DNA of 64,000 nt from Porphyromonas cangingivalis (GTDB taxonomy: Bacteria; Bacteroidota; Bacteroidia; Bacteroidales; Porphyromonadaceae): assembly GCF_900638305.1 (NCBI RefSeq), contig NZ_LR134506.1, positions 496,001 through 560,000 of the forward strand. The letters are read 5' to 3'. Shown piece by piece: positions 8,224-16,528 of this stretch (position 1 is the first letter of the stretch; every line of letters starts with the position of its first letter). Under the pieces are notes generated by a model. That model did not search any database and was not told the DNA's origin. It saw only the letters and a list, made by a program, of their open reading frames with translations. Position numbers and translations under genes: made by a program.

Positions 8224-9219
8224 ATGGTAAGTTACAAAGAATTAGGGCTTGTCAATACCCGAGAAATGTTTGAAAAGGCAATGGCGGGAAAGTATGCTAT
8301 CCCTGCGTTCAACTTCAATAACTTGGAGCAGATGCAAGCCATCATTCAGGCTATAGTCGAGACCAAGTCTCCGGTGATCTTGCAGGTCTCCAGTGGAGCT
8401 CGTAAGTATGCCAATCAGACTCTCCTACGCTATATGGCTCAAGGTGCGGTTGAATATGCCAAGGAATTGGGGTGTGAGAATCCGCAGATATGTCTTCACT
8501 TGGACCACGGAGATACATTCGAACTATGCAAGAGTTGTATCGACATGGGGTTCTCTTCCGTGATGATCGATGGGTCTCACTTGCCTTATGAGGAGAATAT
8601 CAAACTCACTAAGCAGGTCGTGGAGTATGCTCACCAACACGATGTCACCGTCGAGGGTGAACTCGGTGTGCTCGCCGGAGTCGAAGACGATGTCGTCGCA
8701 GAATCACACACATACACTCGTCCTGAAGAAGTCGTCGACTTCGTGACACGTACAGGTGTGGACTCTTTGGCTATTTCGATCGGTACATCTCATGGTGCAA
8801 ATAAGTTTACACCTGAGCAGTGCACACGTAATGAAAAGGGACAGCTCATCCCTCCTCCTCTTCGTTTTGATATTCTCGAAGAGATCGAAAAGCGTATCCC
8901 CGGTTTTCCTATCGTCCTTCATGGCTCTTCTTCTGTGCCACAGGACAAGGTCGATACAATAAACCAGTATGGTGGTAAACTCAAAGATGCCATCGGTATT
9001 CCTGAAGATCAGCTTCGAAGAGCTGCAAGTTCGGCAGTGTGTAAGATCAATATCGACTCAGACGGTCGTCTCGCAATGACTGCTGCGGTGCGTAAGGTCT
9101 TCCATGACAGCCCTGCCGAGTTTGACCCTCGTAAGTATTTGGGTCCTGCACGTGACAGCTTGAAGGAACTTTACAAACATAAAGTGAACAACGTCCTCGG
9201 ATCCAACGACAAGATCTGA
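8224..9219 (+). CDS. fba: Class II fructose-1,6-bisphosphate aldolase
   Basis: 331 residues beginning MVSYKELGLVNTREMFEKAM. The zinc-binding loop HLDHGDTFE lies near residue 90, EGELGVLAGVEDD near 140 and the second metal-binding histidine in VLHGSSSVP near 235. These are the motifs of zinc-dependent class II aldolases, which split fructose-1,6-bisphosphate into dihydroxyacetone phosphate and glyceraldehyde-3-phosphate in glycolysis and run the reverse reaction in gluconeogenesis. The substrate could in principle be tagatose-1,6-bisphosphate, but no tagatose or galactitol genes are nearby. It stands alone between a repeat array and trmB. Confidence 0.92.
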   Translation: MVSYKELGLVNTREMFEKAMAGKYAIPAFNFNNLEQMQAIIQAIVETKSPVILQVSSGARKYANQTLLRYMAQGAVEYAKELGCENPQICLHLDHGDTFELCKSCIDMGFSSVMIDGSHLPYEENIKLTKQVVEYAHQHDVTVEGELGVLAGVEDDVVAESHTYTRPEEVVDFVTRTGVDSLAISIGTSHGANKFTPEQCTRNEKGQLIPPPLRFDILEEIEKRIPGFPIVLHGSSSVPQDKVDTINQYGGKLKDAIGIPEDQLRRAASSAVCKINIDSDGRLAMTAAVRKVFHDSPAEFDPRKYLGPARDSLKELYKHKVNNVLGSNDKI

Positions 9220-9376
9220 TATGCTTGTCCTCTTGTGATGATGACTTTTTATCTCATCGAGAGGGGGCTTTATCGACTTGATAATATACTACCTCAAAGG
9301 GTGTGTCGGCAGGTGTCAATTCTTACCGATGCACCCTGATTATCTTATCTTCTCCAAGAGGGGAACATATACTTTT

Positions 9377-10144
9377 ATGTCCAAAAATAAATTAGAAAAG
9401 TTTGCAGAGATGGCTGCTCTTCCCAATGTCTTAGAGTATCCTTTTGGGGTGCTCAGAGAGGGGGCGGCTTTCCCTTACAAGGGACGTTGGCATTCGGAAG
9501 TCTTCGGAAATAATAATCCCATAATCCTTGAACTCGGATGTGGTAGAGGCGAATATACGGTGGGGCTTGGGCGTCTCTATCCTGATAAGAACTTTATCGG
9601 GATAGACATCAAGGGAAATCGTATGTGGACCGGGGCAACCACAGCGCACCGTGAGGGGCTTGACAATGTCAGATTTCTACGTACACACATCGAGATGCTC
9701 ACTGAGTTTTTCGCACACGAAGAAGTAGCTGAAATCTGGATTACATTTCCCGATCCACAGATGAAGAAAGTGCGCAAGAGACTTACTTCCGTGAGGTTCT
9801 TACAGATGTATAAGAGTATCCTTGATACTGACAGCGGAGTATTGCATCTTAAGAGCGACAGCCCTTTTCTTTATACTTTCACTAAGGCTTTGGCTGAGCA
9901 CAATGGCTTGACCATAATTGAGGACATACAAGACATTCACAACAATGTGCCGGAGGACTCCGTGCTCAGGATGATCCGTACCTACTACGAGTCTCAGTGG
10001 GTCAATAGAGGACTCACGATTAACTATCTGGCTCTGAGGTTGGACAACCTTTCTGAGGCTTCTACCGATCCTGACATCGAGATCGAGCATGATTCATACC
10101 GGAGCTACGGCCGTCAGAGACGAAGCGAAATAAACTTACTGTAA
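9377..10144 (+). CDS. trmB: tRNA (guanine-N7-)-methyltransferase TrmB
   Basis: The frame opens at 9278, but I choose the ATG at 9377 (MSKNKLEKFAEMAALP), giving 255 residues; the 33-residue extension has no family resemblance. The SAM motif LELGCGRGEYTVGL, then GIDIKGNRMW, and the later IWITFPDPQMKK are the classic TrmB motifs, the last binding tRNA and catalysing transfer. The enzyme makes m7G46 in the tRNA variable loop. Mrp follows 58 bases later on the same strand and may be cotranscribed. Confidence 0.92.
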   Translation: MSKNKLEKFAEMAALPNVLEYPFGVLREGAAFPYKGRWHSEVFGNNNPIILELGCGRGEYTVGLGRLYPDKNFIGIDIKGNRMWTGATTAHREGLDNVRFLRTHIEMLTEFFAHEEVAEIWITFPDPQMKKVRKRLTSVRFLQMYKSILDTDSGVLHLKSDSPFLYTFTKALAEHNGLTIIEDIQDIHNNVPEDSVLRMIRTYYESQWVNRGLTINYLALRLDNLSEASTDPDIEIEHDSYRSYGRQRRSEINLL

Positions 10145-10202
10145 CACTTGTTGGTTATCTTCACGTACATAACACATTCATCATATAAACTCTAAATTAA
10201 CA

Positions 10203-11315
10203 ATGTCACTAAAATTATATCCAAACCTTATCCTTGATACACTGCGTAATGTCCGCTATCCGGGTAGCTCGGAAGACATCGTCAGTGCAGGGATGGTCGA
10301 AGATGATATTCGTATCGATGGGAATAAGGTCTCCTTCTCAATACGATTTCCGAAGCATAATGACCCTTTTGCAAAGTCTGTCATCAAGGCAGCTGAAAGT
10401 ACACTCGAAACATTTATCAGCCCCGAGATAGAGGTCAAAGGGAATATCCAGGCCTTATTTCCTGAGCCAAAGGCACCCGAAAAAGCTCCCATACTACCCA
10501 ATGTTAAAAATATCATTGCAGTATCATCCGGTAAGGGTGGGGTCGGAAAGAGTACCATCACTGCTAACCTTGCCGTTGCTCTCGCCATGCAAGGGTATAG
10601 GGTGGGATTGCTTGATGCTGATATATTCGGCCCTTCTGTGCCAAAGATGTTCAGATGCGAAGATGCTCGTCCTCTGCTTGCGGATGTCGAGGGGCGTGAA
10701 CTCATCGAGCCTGTCGAAAGATATGGGGTTAAGCTTCTTTCGATTGGCTTTTTTGTCAATCCTGAGGATCCTATCTTATGGAGAGGTGCGATGGCGACAA
10801 ACGCATTAAACCAACTTATTACTCAAGGGAACTGGGGCGAGCTTGACTTCTTGCTCCTCGATTTGCCTCCGGGTACAAGTGACATTCACTTGAGTTTGAT
10901 ACAGACCATAGGCATCACAGGTGCGGTCATCGTGACTACGCCACAAGAAGTGGCATTGGCAGATGCTCGTAAGGGTGTAAATATGTTCTTGGATCCGAAG
11001 GTCAATGTCCCGGTCTTGGGGGTGGTTGAGAACATGGCTTGGTTTACACCGGCCGAGCTTCCGGAGAATAAATATTATATCTTTGGAAAAGATGGTGGTA
11101 AGCGTCTCGCAGAGGAGATGAATACATATCTCTTGGCTCAAGTACCTTTGGTGCAGAGTGTGCGTGAAGCCGGTGATGACGGTGAGCCGATAGCTCACAA
11201 TACTGAGACCATCATGGGACTTGCTTTCCATCAGTTGGCAAACAGTGTTATCCAGCGTACCAATGTCCGCAATGAAACCATGGCTCCCACCCAAAAGGTA
11301 GAAGTAACTTCATAA
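10203..11315 (+). CDS. mrp: Mrp/NBP35-type iron-sulfur carrier ATPase
   Basis: 370 residues. Residues 1 to about 85 resemble the MIP18/DUF59 domain, and the P-loop GKGGVGKST (110-118) opens a deviant-Walker ATPase domain of the MinD/ParA superfamily with DADIFGPSVPKMF and LLLDLPPGTSD. Such proteins bind a 4Fe-4S cluster between subunits and pass it to target enzymes. The CxxC pair that binds the cluster in many homologues is not visible: the corresponding region reads ENMAWFTPAELPENKYY, so cluster binding here is uncertain. nhaA starts 12 bases after the stop, suggesting one transcript. Confidence 0.88.
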   Translation: MSLKLYPNLILDTLRNVRYPGSSEDIVSAGMVEDDIRIDGNKVSFSIRFPKHNDPFAKSVIKAAESTLETFISPEIEVKGNIQALFPEPKAPEKAPILPNVKNIIAVSSGKGGVGKSTITANLAVALAMQGYRVGLLDADIFGPSVPKMFRCEDARPLLADVEGRELIEPVERYGVKLLSIGFFVNPEDPILWRGAMATNALNQLITQGNWGELDFLLLDLPPGTSDIHLSLIQTIGITGAVIVTTPQEVALADARKGVNMFLDPKVNVPVLGVVENMAWFTPAELPENKYYIFGKDGGKRLAEEMNTYLLAQVPLVQSVREAGDDGEPIAHNTETIMGLAFHQLANSVIQRTNVRNETMAPTQKVEVTS

Positions 11316-11327
11316 ATAATCTAATAT

Positions 11328-12691
11328 ATGGTTCAGACAAAGACACTTCATCGACTTGGTAGCGTAGTGAAGGGGGTAAATCCTTCAGTATTACTTTTCG
11401 TCGCTGCCATCATAGCAATCATCTTGGCGAATAGCCCACTGAAGGATATGTATTTTACGATCCTTGACTCTCCTGTCAATGTGAAGATAGGCGAATACAG
11501 CTTATTCTCTCATCATGGACAGACTATGTCTTTACAGCATTTTGTCAATGACGCATTGATGGCAATCTTCTTCTTTGTCATTGGACTGGAGATCAAGAAG
11601 GAGATCATGATAGGCGAGCTGTCTTCCGCTCGTAAGGCTCTCTTGCCAATTATCGCTGCGCTCGGAGGGATTGTGATGCCTGTACTATTCTTTTTCCTTG
11701 TCGCTCACGAGGCTCCTGCCGTCAGGGGGCTGCCATCCCTATGGCTACCGACATTGCATTTGCCTTGGCTGTGCTCTCTCTCCTTGGTAGGCGAGTACCC
11801 GTGGCACTAAAGATCTTCTTGACTGCGTTAGCTGTCGTGGATGATATCGGTGGCATCTTGGTCATTGCTATATTTTACACTTCACATATCGCTTGGACAC
11901 CACTGCTATTGGGCTTTTTGCTCTTGGGTATTTGTTATCTCCTTGGGCGTAAGGGGCTGGATAAGAGTTATATCTACTATCTTATCGGCTTTGGGGTCTG
12001 GACTCTTTTCTTGAGCAGTGGGGTGCATACCACAATCTCGGGCGTACTTTTGGCCTTGACTATACCAGCCAGGGCAACGGTAAGGTTGCCTGAACTCATG
12101 TCCAGCATGAAGGAGATGGTCTCCAAGTTTGAGCCCACGTATGAGGGGGGTGTAGGGTCCGACTTTATCTCACATGAAAAGTTGATTACCCTACGTAAGA
12201 TGGAAAAGAGGGTCGAGCGTACCATCAGTCCGGTGCAGTTCATGGAGCACGACCTGCATCCACTCGTCAACTATCTTATCTTGCCCTTGTTTGCTTTTGT
12301 CAACTCAGGTGTGACTTTCGGAGGTATCACGCTTTCGGAATTGGCAAGTGTGCCTTTTGCTATATTCTTGGGATTGTTCTTCGGAAAGACATTAGGTATC
12401 TTTGGCTTTACCTACGCATTTCTACGTATGGGGGTAGTTCGTCTCCCTTCAGGTATGACCAGGAGGAATCTTTTCGGGGTATCGATCTTTGGAGGTATTG
12501 GTTTCACGGTATCTTTGTTTATCGCCAATCTGTCTTACGGACCTCTTGGGGAAGTTGGAACAGCTCTCCTTAATCAAGCTAAGATCGGAGTCTTTGCCGG
12601 TACTTTTGTTTCCGGTGTCGTGGGATACTTTGTCCTTGCAAAGATATTGAAGAAGGAAGAACGTATCCGTATGACGCACTTGAAGTATTGA
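11328..12691 (+). pseudogene. nhaA: Na+/H+ antiporter NhaA, interrupted by a one-base frameshift
   Basis: Two overlapping frames encode the two parts of one NhaA. The first (11328-11810) gives MVQTKTLHRLGS through GGIVMPVLFFF and then loses similarity after HEAPAVRG. The second resumes at 11741 with MATDIAFALAVLSLLG and contains ALAVVDDIGG, the conserved Asp pair for ion exchange. The break is at the G-run 11725-11729: adding one G gives RGAAIPMATDIAFA, the normal family sequence. Repaired, the protein would be about 454 residues, full length, with about 12 membrane helices. Possible explanations are a real inactivating or phase-variable deletion, or a homopolymer sequencing error. A strong hairpin follows the stop. 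Confidence 0.88.
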
Positions 12692-12711
12692 TTAGGTGCA
12701 TCCATGCTTAT

Positions 12712-12766
12712 GCAAAAGCAGAAAAGGAGTATCATCTTAGTGGTGGTACTCCTTTTCTGCTTTTGT
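12712..12766. terminator. Bidirectional terminator between nhaA and the peptidase E gene
   Basis: An 18-bp perfect stem, AAAAGCAGAAAAGGAGTA with its complement, closes a 15-base loop, and one or two outer pairs extend it. It lies 20 bases after the nhaA stop and 49 bases beyond the end of the convergent gene, with A-rich and T-rich outer flanks, so it can serve both strands. Confidence 0.88.
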
Positions 12767-12814
12767 CAGTTATTGCCACCATTTATGTGCTTGTATGCAA
12801 AAATCATGATCTTC

Positions 12815-13441
12815 TCAATCTTCTAAAGTCAGTGTCGATACCTTCTTATCTCTGATAGCGATAGCTTGTAAGTTGCTGATCGGGCGTAGTGGCAACGAAC
12901 TGTCATATTTTTGGATGATCTTCCGGACGGCTTTTACAAATGGAAAATTGGTATGATGTGGCACTGTGTAAAAGTCTACAATGCCAAGCCCCTCCAGATC
13001 TGATAGATCCGGTGCATACTCGATATCGTCCATTAGACGGACATATTCGATGTCTGGTGACAATATCATAGCTCCGGCAGACTCTCCGATGTATGTCTTG
13101 CCGTTCAATACTTCGGATGTGATCACCCTGTCTGCTCCTGACTTCCTTAGCTCTTGGAGAAGAAAGAAGGTATTTCCTCCCGTAATGTAGATGATGTCGT
13201 TTGTCCTCAGCTTACTTTCTATCTCCTCTATGTGTGCAGAGGAGATGTCCAGCTCTTCAACGATACACTCCATCTCTTCAAGTGCTTTTTTGCCCGCTTT
13301 TACGTAGAATGTTACCTTTTCTGTAAGGCTGGCAGTGGGAATGAAGGTGACAGTCTTTCCTTTAAGTTCTTCAGCGGTGACAAAGTCTGTAAATAGCGGC
13401 ACCACTTGACTGAATGATGAACAGAGAAAAATATGCTTCAT
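12815..13441 (-). CDS. Peptidase E-like serine peptidase (family S51)
   Basis: The frame opens at 13483, but the ATG at 13441 (MKHIFLCSSFSQ) matches the usual start, giving 208 residues. TGGNTFFLLQELRKSG near residue 80 and GESAGAMILS near 115 fit dipeptidase E/cyanophycinase-type S51 peptidases, the serine in ESAGA being the expected nucleophile. PepE cleaves dipeptides with N-terminal aspartate in the cytoplasm; the exact substrate here is inferred. The gene is convergent with nhaA, and a 22-bp repeat array (family B) lies upstream. Confidence 0.75.
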   Translation of the reverse strand: MKHIFLCSSFSQVVPLFTDFVTAEELKGKTVTFIPTASLTEKVTFYVKAGKKALEEMECIVEELDISSAHIEEIESKLRTNDIIYITGGNTFFLLQELRKSGADRVITSEVLNGKTYIGESAGAMILSPDIEYVRLMDDIEYAPDLSDLEGLGIVDFYTVPHHTNFPFVKAVRKIIQKYDSSLPLRPISNLQAIAIRDKKVSTLTLED

Positions 13442-13843
13442 GACTAAATTATATCTTTGATTATGAGATTCTTTTTTGTTCAAGTGACAAAGTTAGAAAA
13501 AACACTCAGGGCACAATTATACATATCATATTTATGCGAGAAGATAGTTGTATACCCTTAATTTGGAGTAACGAAAGCACCCATGCAAAAACAGGCTTGA
13601 TTATGAGCGAGATAAATGATGTAAATAAAGTCTTACGACTTGATATAACGAATCGTACGAATCGATACAACGAATCTTACGACTTTTATCGTTAAGTCTT
13701 ACGACTTGATTTGTCATCAAATCTATCTTGTTACCTTCTGAGGGAAGAATGTGATCAAAGCAATCCATATTTGTTTCCGATCTTGTTTATCCTCCGACAA
13801 AATTAAAAAGTCTGATAGATATAAAATTGTACAAATACGACAT
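13442..13843. other. Intergenic region with a 22-bp array, no gene seen
   Basis: This 402-base region lies between the start of the peptidase E gene and the end of the AraC gene, both on the minus strand. It has a four-unit family B array at 13628-13715. The remainder is AT-rich, with no open frame that looks coding, no recognised RNA gene and no clear terminator for the AraC gene. Confidence 0.5.
13628..13715 (+). repeat. 22-bp repeat array, family B, locus 1 (four units)
   Basis: Units begin at 13628, 13650, 13672 and 13694, exactly 22 bases apart. Their first 14 bases are AAGTCTTACGACTT, GAATCGTACGAATC, GAATCTTACGACTT and AAGTCTTACGACTT. The core AAGTC-TTAC-GACTT is an inverted repeat inside each unit. 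The array lies about 190 bases upstream of the peptidase E start. Confidence 0.8.
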
Positions 13844-14665
13844 TCACTCTTCGGCATACATCAGGGAGGCTACTTTCATCGAAGGGGCTTCAAAGAACGA
13901 CTTAGGGGTAAGGCCGGTGAACTGCTTAAAGTCTCTTATGAAGTGAGCTTGATCATAGTATTCGGCATCGTATGATATCCGATAACTTTTCTCTTCCGGC
14001 TGATTCAACAGCATGTGTAGAGCGGTCTGAAATCTGATTACTTTTCCCATCTGTTTGGGAGATAAGCCGATGTGTTGGGTAAATTTACGTTCGAGTTGAC
14101 GCCTGAATGTATTGTTTTCTTTTGTCAGCACGTTGATCGAGGGACTCCCTTTTGAGATCATCATGGTGTCGATCGTATTTTTGATGATATGGTTGACCAT
14201 TTGTGGGGTAGTTATCCTCTTGAAAAGTAAGCTTTCTATCATAGCGATACGACTTTGTGTACTCTCAGCTTGGGTAATCAGGTGTATAGCCTGATGGGCA
14301 AATTCCTGACCGAAAAGTTCCTCAAGTGGCAGGACTTTATCCGTTATCTCTTTCAAAGGAAGATCGATGAGATTGGAAAAACCATAGGGGTGAAATCGTA
14401 CAGAAAACGTATCTACAGTCCCTGTGGGCTCGAAGAAGAATGGTTTTACCGGATGACCGAGTATCATCGCACGTGGCTGTATGGTATAGCCTTTGTCTTC
14501 GGTGTATGTCCTGACATCATCTGCAAGGTGAAATATCATCTCAATGTATCCATCTGCTATAGCTTTTTGCTTCTGTGGATTAGGCTCTGCGGGTACTTGT
14601 AGTATCCAATAGCATTTTATGAAACCTTGTAGATCCGGATGTGGCTTAAATGTCTGATAAATCAT
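13844..14665 (-). CDS. AraC-family transcriptional regulator
   Basis: 273 residues. The N-terminal part (1 to about 150) resembles the DUF6597 sensor domain common in AraC-type regulators (CYWILQVPAEPN, RFHPYGFSNLIDLPL). The C-terminal part has the helix-turn-helix region, LSPKQMGKVIRFQTALHML then YYDQAHFIRDFKQFTGLTP, the second HTH signature of the family. It binds DNA in the cytoplasm; its ligand and targets are unknown, and no obvious target gene is adjacent. A TACCTTTG box lies about 55 bases before the ATG. Confidence 0.82.
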   Translation of the reverse strand: MIYQTFKPHPDLQGFIKCYWILQVPAEPNPQKQKAIADGYIEMIFHLADDVRTYTEDKGYTIQPRAMILGHPVKPFFFEPTGTVDTFSVRFHPYGFSNLIDLPLKEITDKVLPLEELFGQEFAHQAIHLITQAESTQSRIAMIESLLFKRITTPQMVNHIIKNTIDTMMISKGSPSINVLTKENNTFRRQLERKFTQHIGLSPKQMGKVIRFQTALHMLLNQPEEKSYRISYDAEYYDQAHFIRDFKQFTGLTPKSFFEAPSMKVASLMYAEE

Positions 14666-14718
14666 ATTTCGTGGTGGGGGAGCTTGGGGGATAACTGATT
14701 TTTCCGAAACCGCTTATG

Positions 14719-14726
14719 CAAAGGTA
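14719..14726 (-). promoter_or_regulatory. Possible -7 box for the AraC gene
   Basis: The minus strand reads TACCTTTG, an exact TAnnTTTG match 54 bases before the ATG. No matching -33 element was seen. Confidence 0.45.
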
Positions 14727-14853
14727 TGTTTTTTAGTCTTGGAAGGCTTCTTTTTCACTTCTACTACAACATGATTTGAAGAAATGGAATTTATCAAATT
14801 GCTCTTGTTACACACTTCGCTCTATTGTGTATGCTGTATTTAGGATAAATACG

Positions 14854-14861
14854 TATCTTTG
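14854..14861 (+). promoter_or_regulatory. Possible -7 box for the mlaE-mlaF operon
   Basis: TATCTTTG matches TAnnTTTG, 115 bases before the mlaE ATG. A TTG lies upstream, but at 26 bases rather than the usual 19-21. Confidence 0.35.
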
Positions 14862-14976
14862 TTTATCTATGCTGTAGATTTACCTATGAGTGGAGCCGAG
14901 CCTTGTGTTTCAATGAGATTGTGGTTTGACTCTTGGGGACAGAAATGTAATTCAGATAAGAGTTCAATGAGTTTTT

Positions 14977-15726
14977 ATGATACTACGCAATAAACTTGAA
15001 ACATTCGGTGAATATACGATGATCCTCAGGGAGGTCTTTCGTAAGCCGGGACGTTGGCGGATGTTTTTCCGAGAGTTGAGGCGTGAAATGTATAGTCTTG
15101 GGGTAGATTCACTGTGGATCGTACTTGTTATTTCGTTTTTTATCGGATCCGTCATTACGATACAGTTGGGGATCAATATGTCCTCTCCTTTGATTCCAAA
15201 GTTTACCATCGGTTTTACGGCCAGAGAGGTCATCCTTTTGGAGTTCTCTTCCACTATTATGGGGCTCATCCTTGCCGGTAAAGTCGGGAGTAGTATTGCC
15301 AGTGAGATTGGTACAATGAGGGTGACGGAGCAGATAGATGCCATGGACATCATGGGTGTAAACTCAGCTAATTACCTCATCCTTCCAAAGATCATGGGGC
15401 TGATGTTGATGATTCCCTTCCTTGTCATTTTGAGTATGTTTATCGGTATTGGTGGGGGATATATGGCCTGCATTCTTTCGGGAGATGTACCCCCGTCCGA
15501 GTTTGTGAGAGGTATTCAGTTCAACTTTAATACCTTCTATGTCTTCTACTCGATCATTAAGGCCGTCGTGTATGCCTTCCTTATCACCAGCATCGCTGCC
15601 TACTATGGGTACACTGTCAAGGGTGGAGCCCTACAAGTGGGTAAGGCAAGCACAAAGGCTGTGGTAAGTAGTAGTATTTCCATACTTGTGGCAGACTTGA
15701 TATTGACACAGCTGCTATTGGTCTAA
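14977..15726 (+). CDS. mlaE: Phospholipid ABC transporter permease MlaE
   Basis: 249 residues with about five hydrophobic segments. The conserved core LEFSSTIMGLILAGKVGSSIASEIGTMRVTEQIDAM matches the MlaE/YrbE/TGD1 permease family (shown here by its parts LILAGKVGSSIA and EIGTMRVTEQIDA). These permeases work with MlaF to move phospholipids between inner and outer membranes and so preserve outer-membrane asymmetry. The ATPase gene follows after 21 bases. The substrate-binding MlaD partner is not in the window, so it is either outside or encoded elsewhere. Confidence 0.88.
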   Translation: MILRNKLETFGEYTMILREVFRKPGRWRMFFRELRREMYSLGVDSLWIVLVISFFIGSVITIQLGINMSSPLIPKFTIGFTAREVILLEFSSTIMGLILAGKVGSSIASEIGTMRVTEQIDAMDIMGVNSANYLILPKIMGLMLMIPFLVILSMFIGIGGGYMACILSGDVPPSEFVRGIQFNFNTFYVFYSIIKAVVYAFLITSIAAYYGYTVKGGALQVGKASTKAVVSSSISILVADLILTQLLLV

Positions 15727-15747
15727 CGGAGGAAAATCGACAACGCT

Positions 15748-16476
15748 ATGATTGAGGTAAAATCTGTAGAGAAGAAGTTTGATACCAAGGAGGTCTTGAG
15801 AGGGATTGATGCTTCATTTAAGGAAGGAGAGTGCTCCCTTGTAATCGGTAAGAGTGGGGCAGGTAAGACTGTGCTGCTCAAGACTGTGGTGGGGTTGATA
15901 CCGCCCGATAAGGGGGAAGTATTGTACAATAATACCTCTTTGTATGACCTTAGTTCGGAAGAACTTAAGACACTTCGTCAGCAGGTGGGGATGCTTTTCC
16001 AAGGCTCTGCACTGTTCGACAGTATGACCATATTTGAGAACATCATGTTTCCCCTTGATATGTTCTCGACATATAAACCGGCACAACGCATCCAGATAGC
16101 CAAGGATTGTATAGAGCGCGTCAAACTCTATGATGCGAGATACAAATATCCTGCAGAGGTCAGTGGTGGGATGATGAAGCGTGCAGCCATTGCAAGGGCA
16201 ATAGCTCTGGGACCAAAGTATTTGTTTTGTGATGAGCCTAACTCCGGCCTTGACCCTGAGACATCAAGGCATATCGATGAGCTCATTCATTCGATCACAA
16301 AGGAGTCCAATATCACAACGATCATCAATACCCATGACATGAAGTCCGTCACAAATATAGGGGATCATGTCATCTTTGTCAATAAAGGACGTATAGCTTG
16401 GGAGGGTAAAGGTGCCGATATACACTCTTCGGACAACGAAAAGCTTAAGAACTTTGTCTTCGTGAGTGAACTATAA
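15748..16476 (+). CDS. mlaF: Phospholipid ABC transporter ATPase MlaF
   Basis: 242 residues forming one ABC ATPase domain. Walker A is GKSGAGKTVLLK (near residue 35), the signature is VSGGMMKRAAIARA, and Walker B is YLFCDEPNSGLDPET; the SGGMMKR form of the signature is typical of MlaF rather than sugar or peptide importers. It powers the MlaE permease encoded immediately upstream. glnS starts 52 bases later on the same strand and may be read from the same transcript. Confidence 0.88.
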   Translation: MIEVKSVEKKFDTKEVLRGIDASFKEGECSLVIGKSGAGKTVLLKTVVGLIPPDKGEVLYNNTSLYDLSSEELKTLRQQVGMLFQGSALFDSMTIFENIMFPLDMFSTYKPAQRIQIAKDCIERVKLYDARYKYPAEVSGGMMKRAAIARAIALGPKYLFCDEPNSGLDPETSRHIDELIHSITKESNITTIINTHDMKSVTNIGDHVIFVNKGRIAWEGKGADIHSSDNEKLKNFVFVSEL

Positions 16477-16528
16477 GCTCAAAAGCACCTAAGGATAAGG
16501 AATAACAATACATAAGAGAAAATAAAAT

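Larger units (their letters stand above)
14666..14976. other. Divergent intergenic region between the AraC gene and mlaE
   Basis: 311 bases with no gene or repeat array seen. It holds one candidate -7 box for each divergent gene (14719-14726 minus, 14854-14861 plus). Confidence 0.45.

Noticed and set aside
11725-11810. Programmed ribosomal frameshift in nhaA
   Set aside because: No slippery heptamer with downstream pseudoknot was seen, and NhaA is not known to be made that way; a homopolymer change is simpler.
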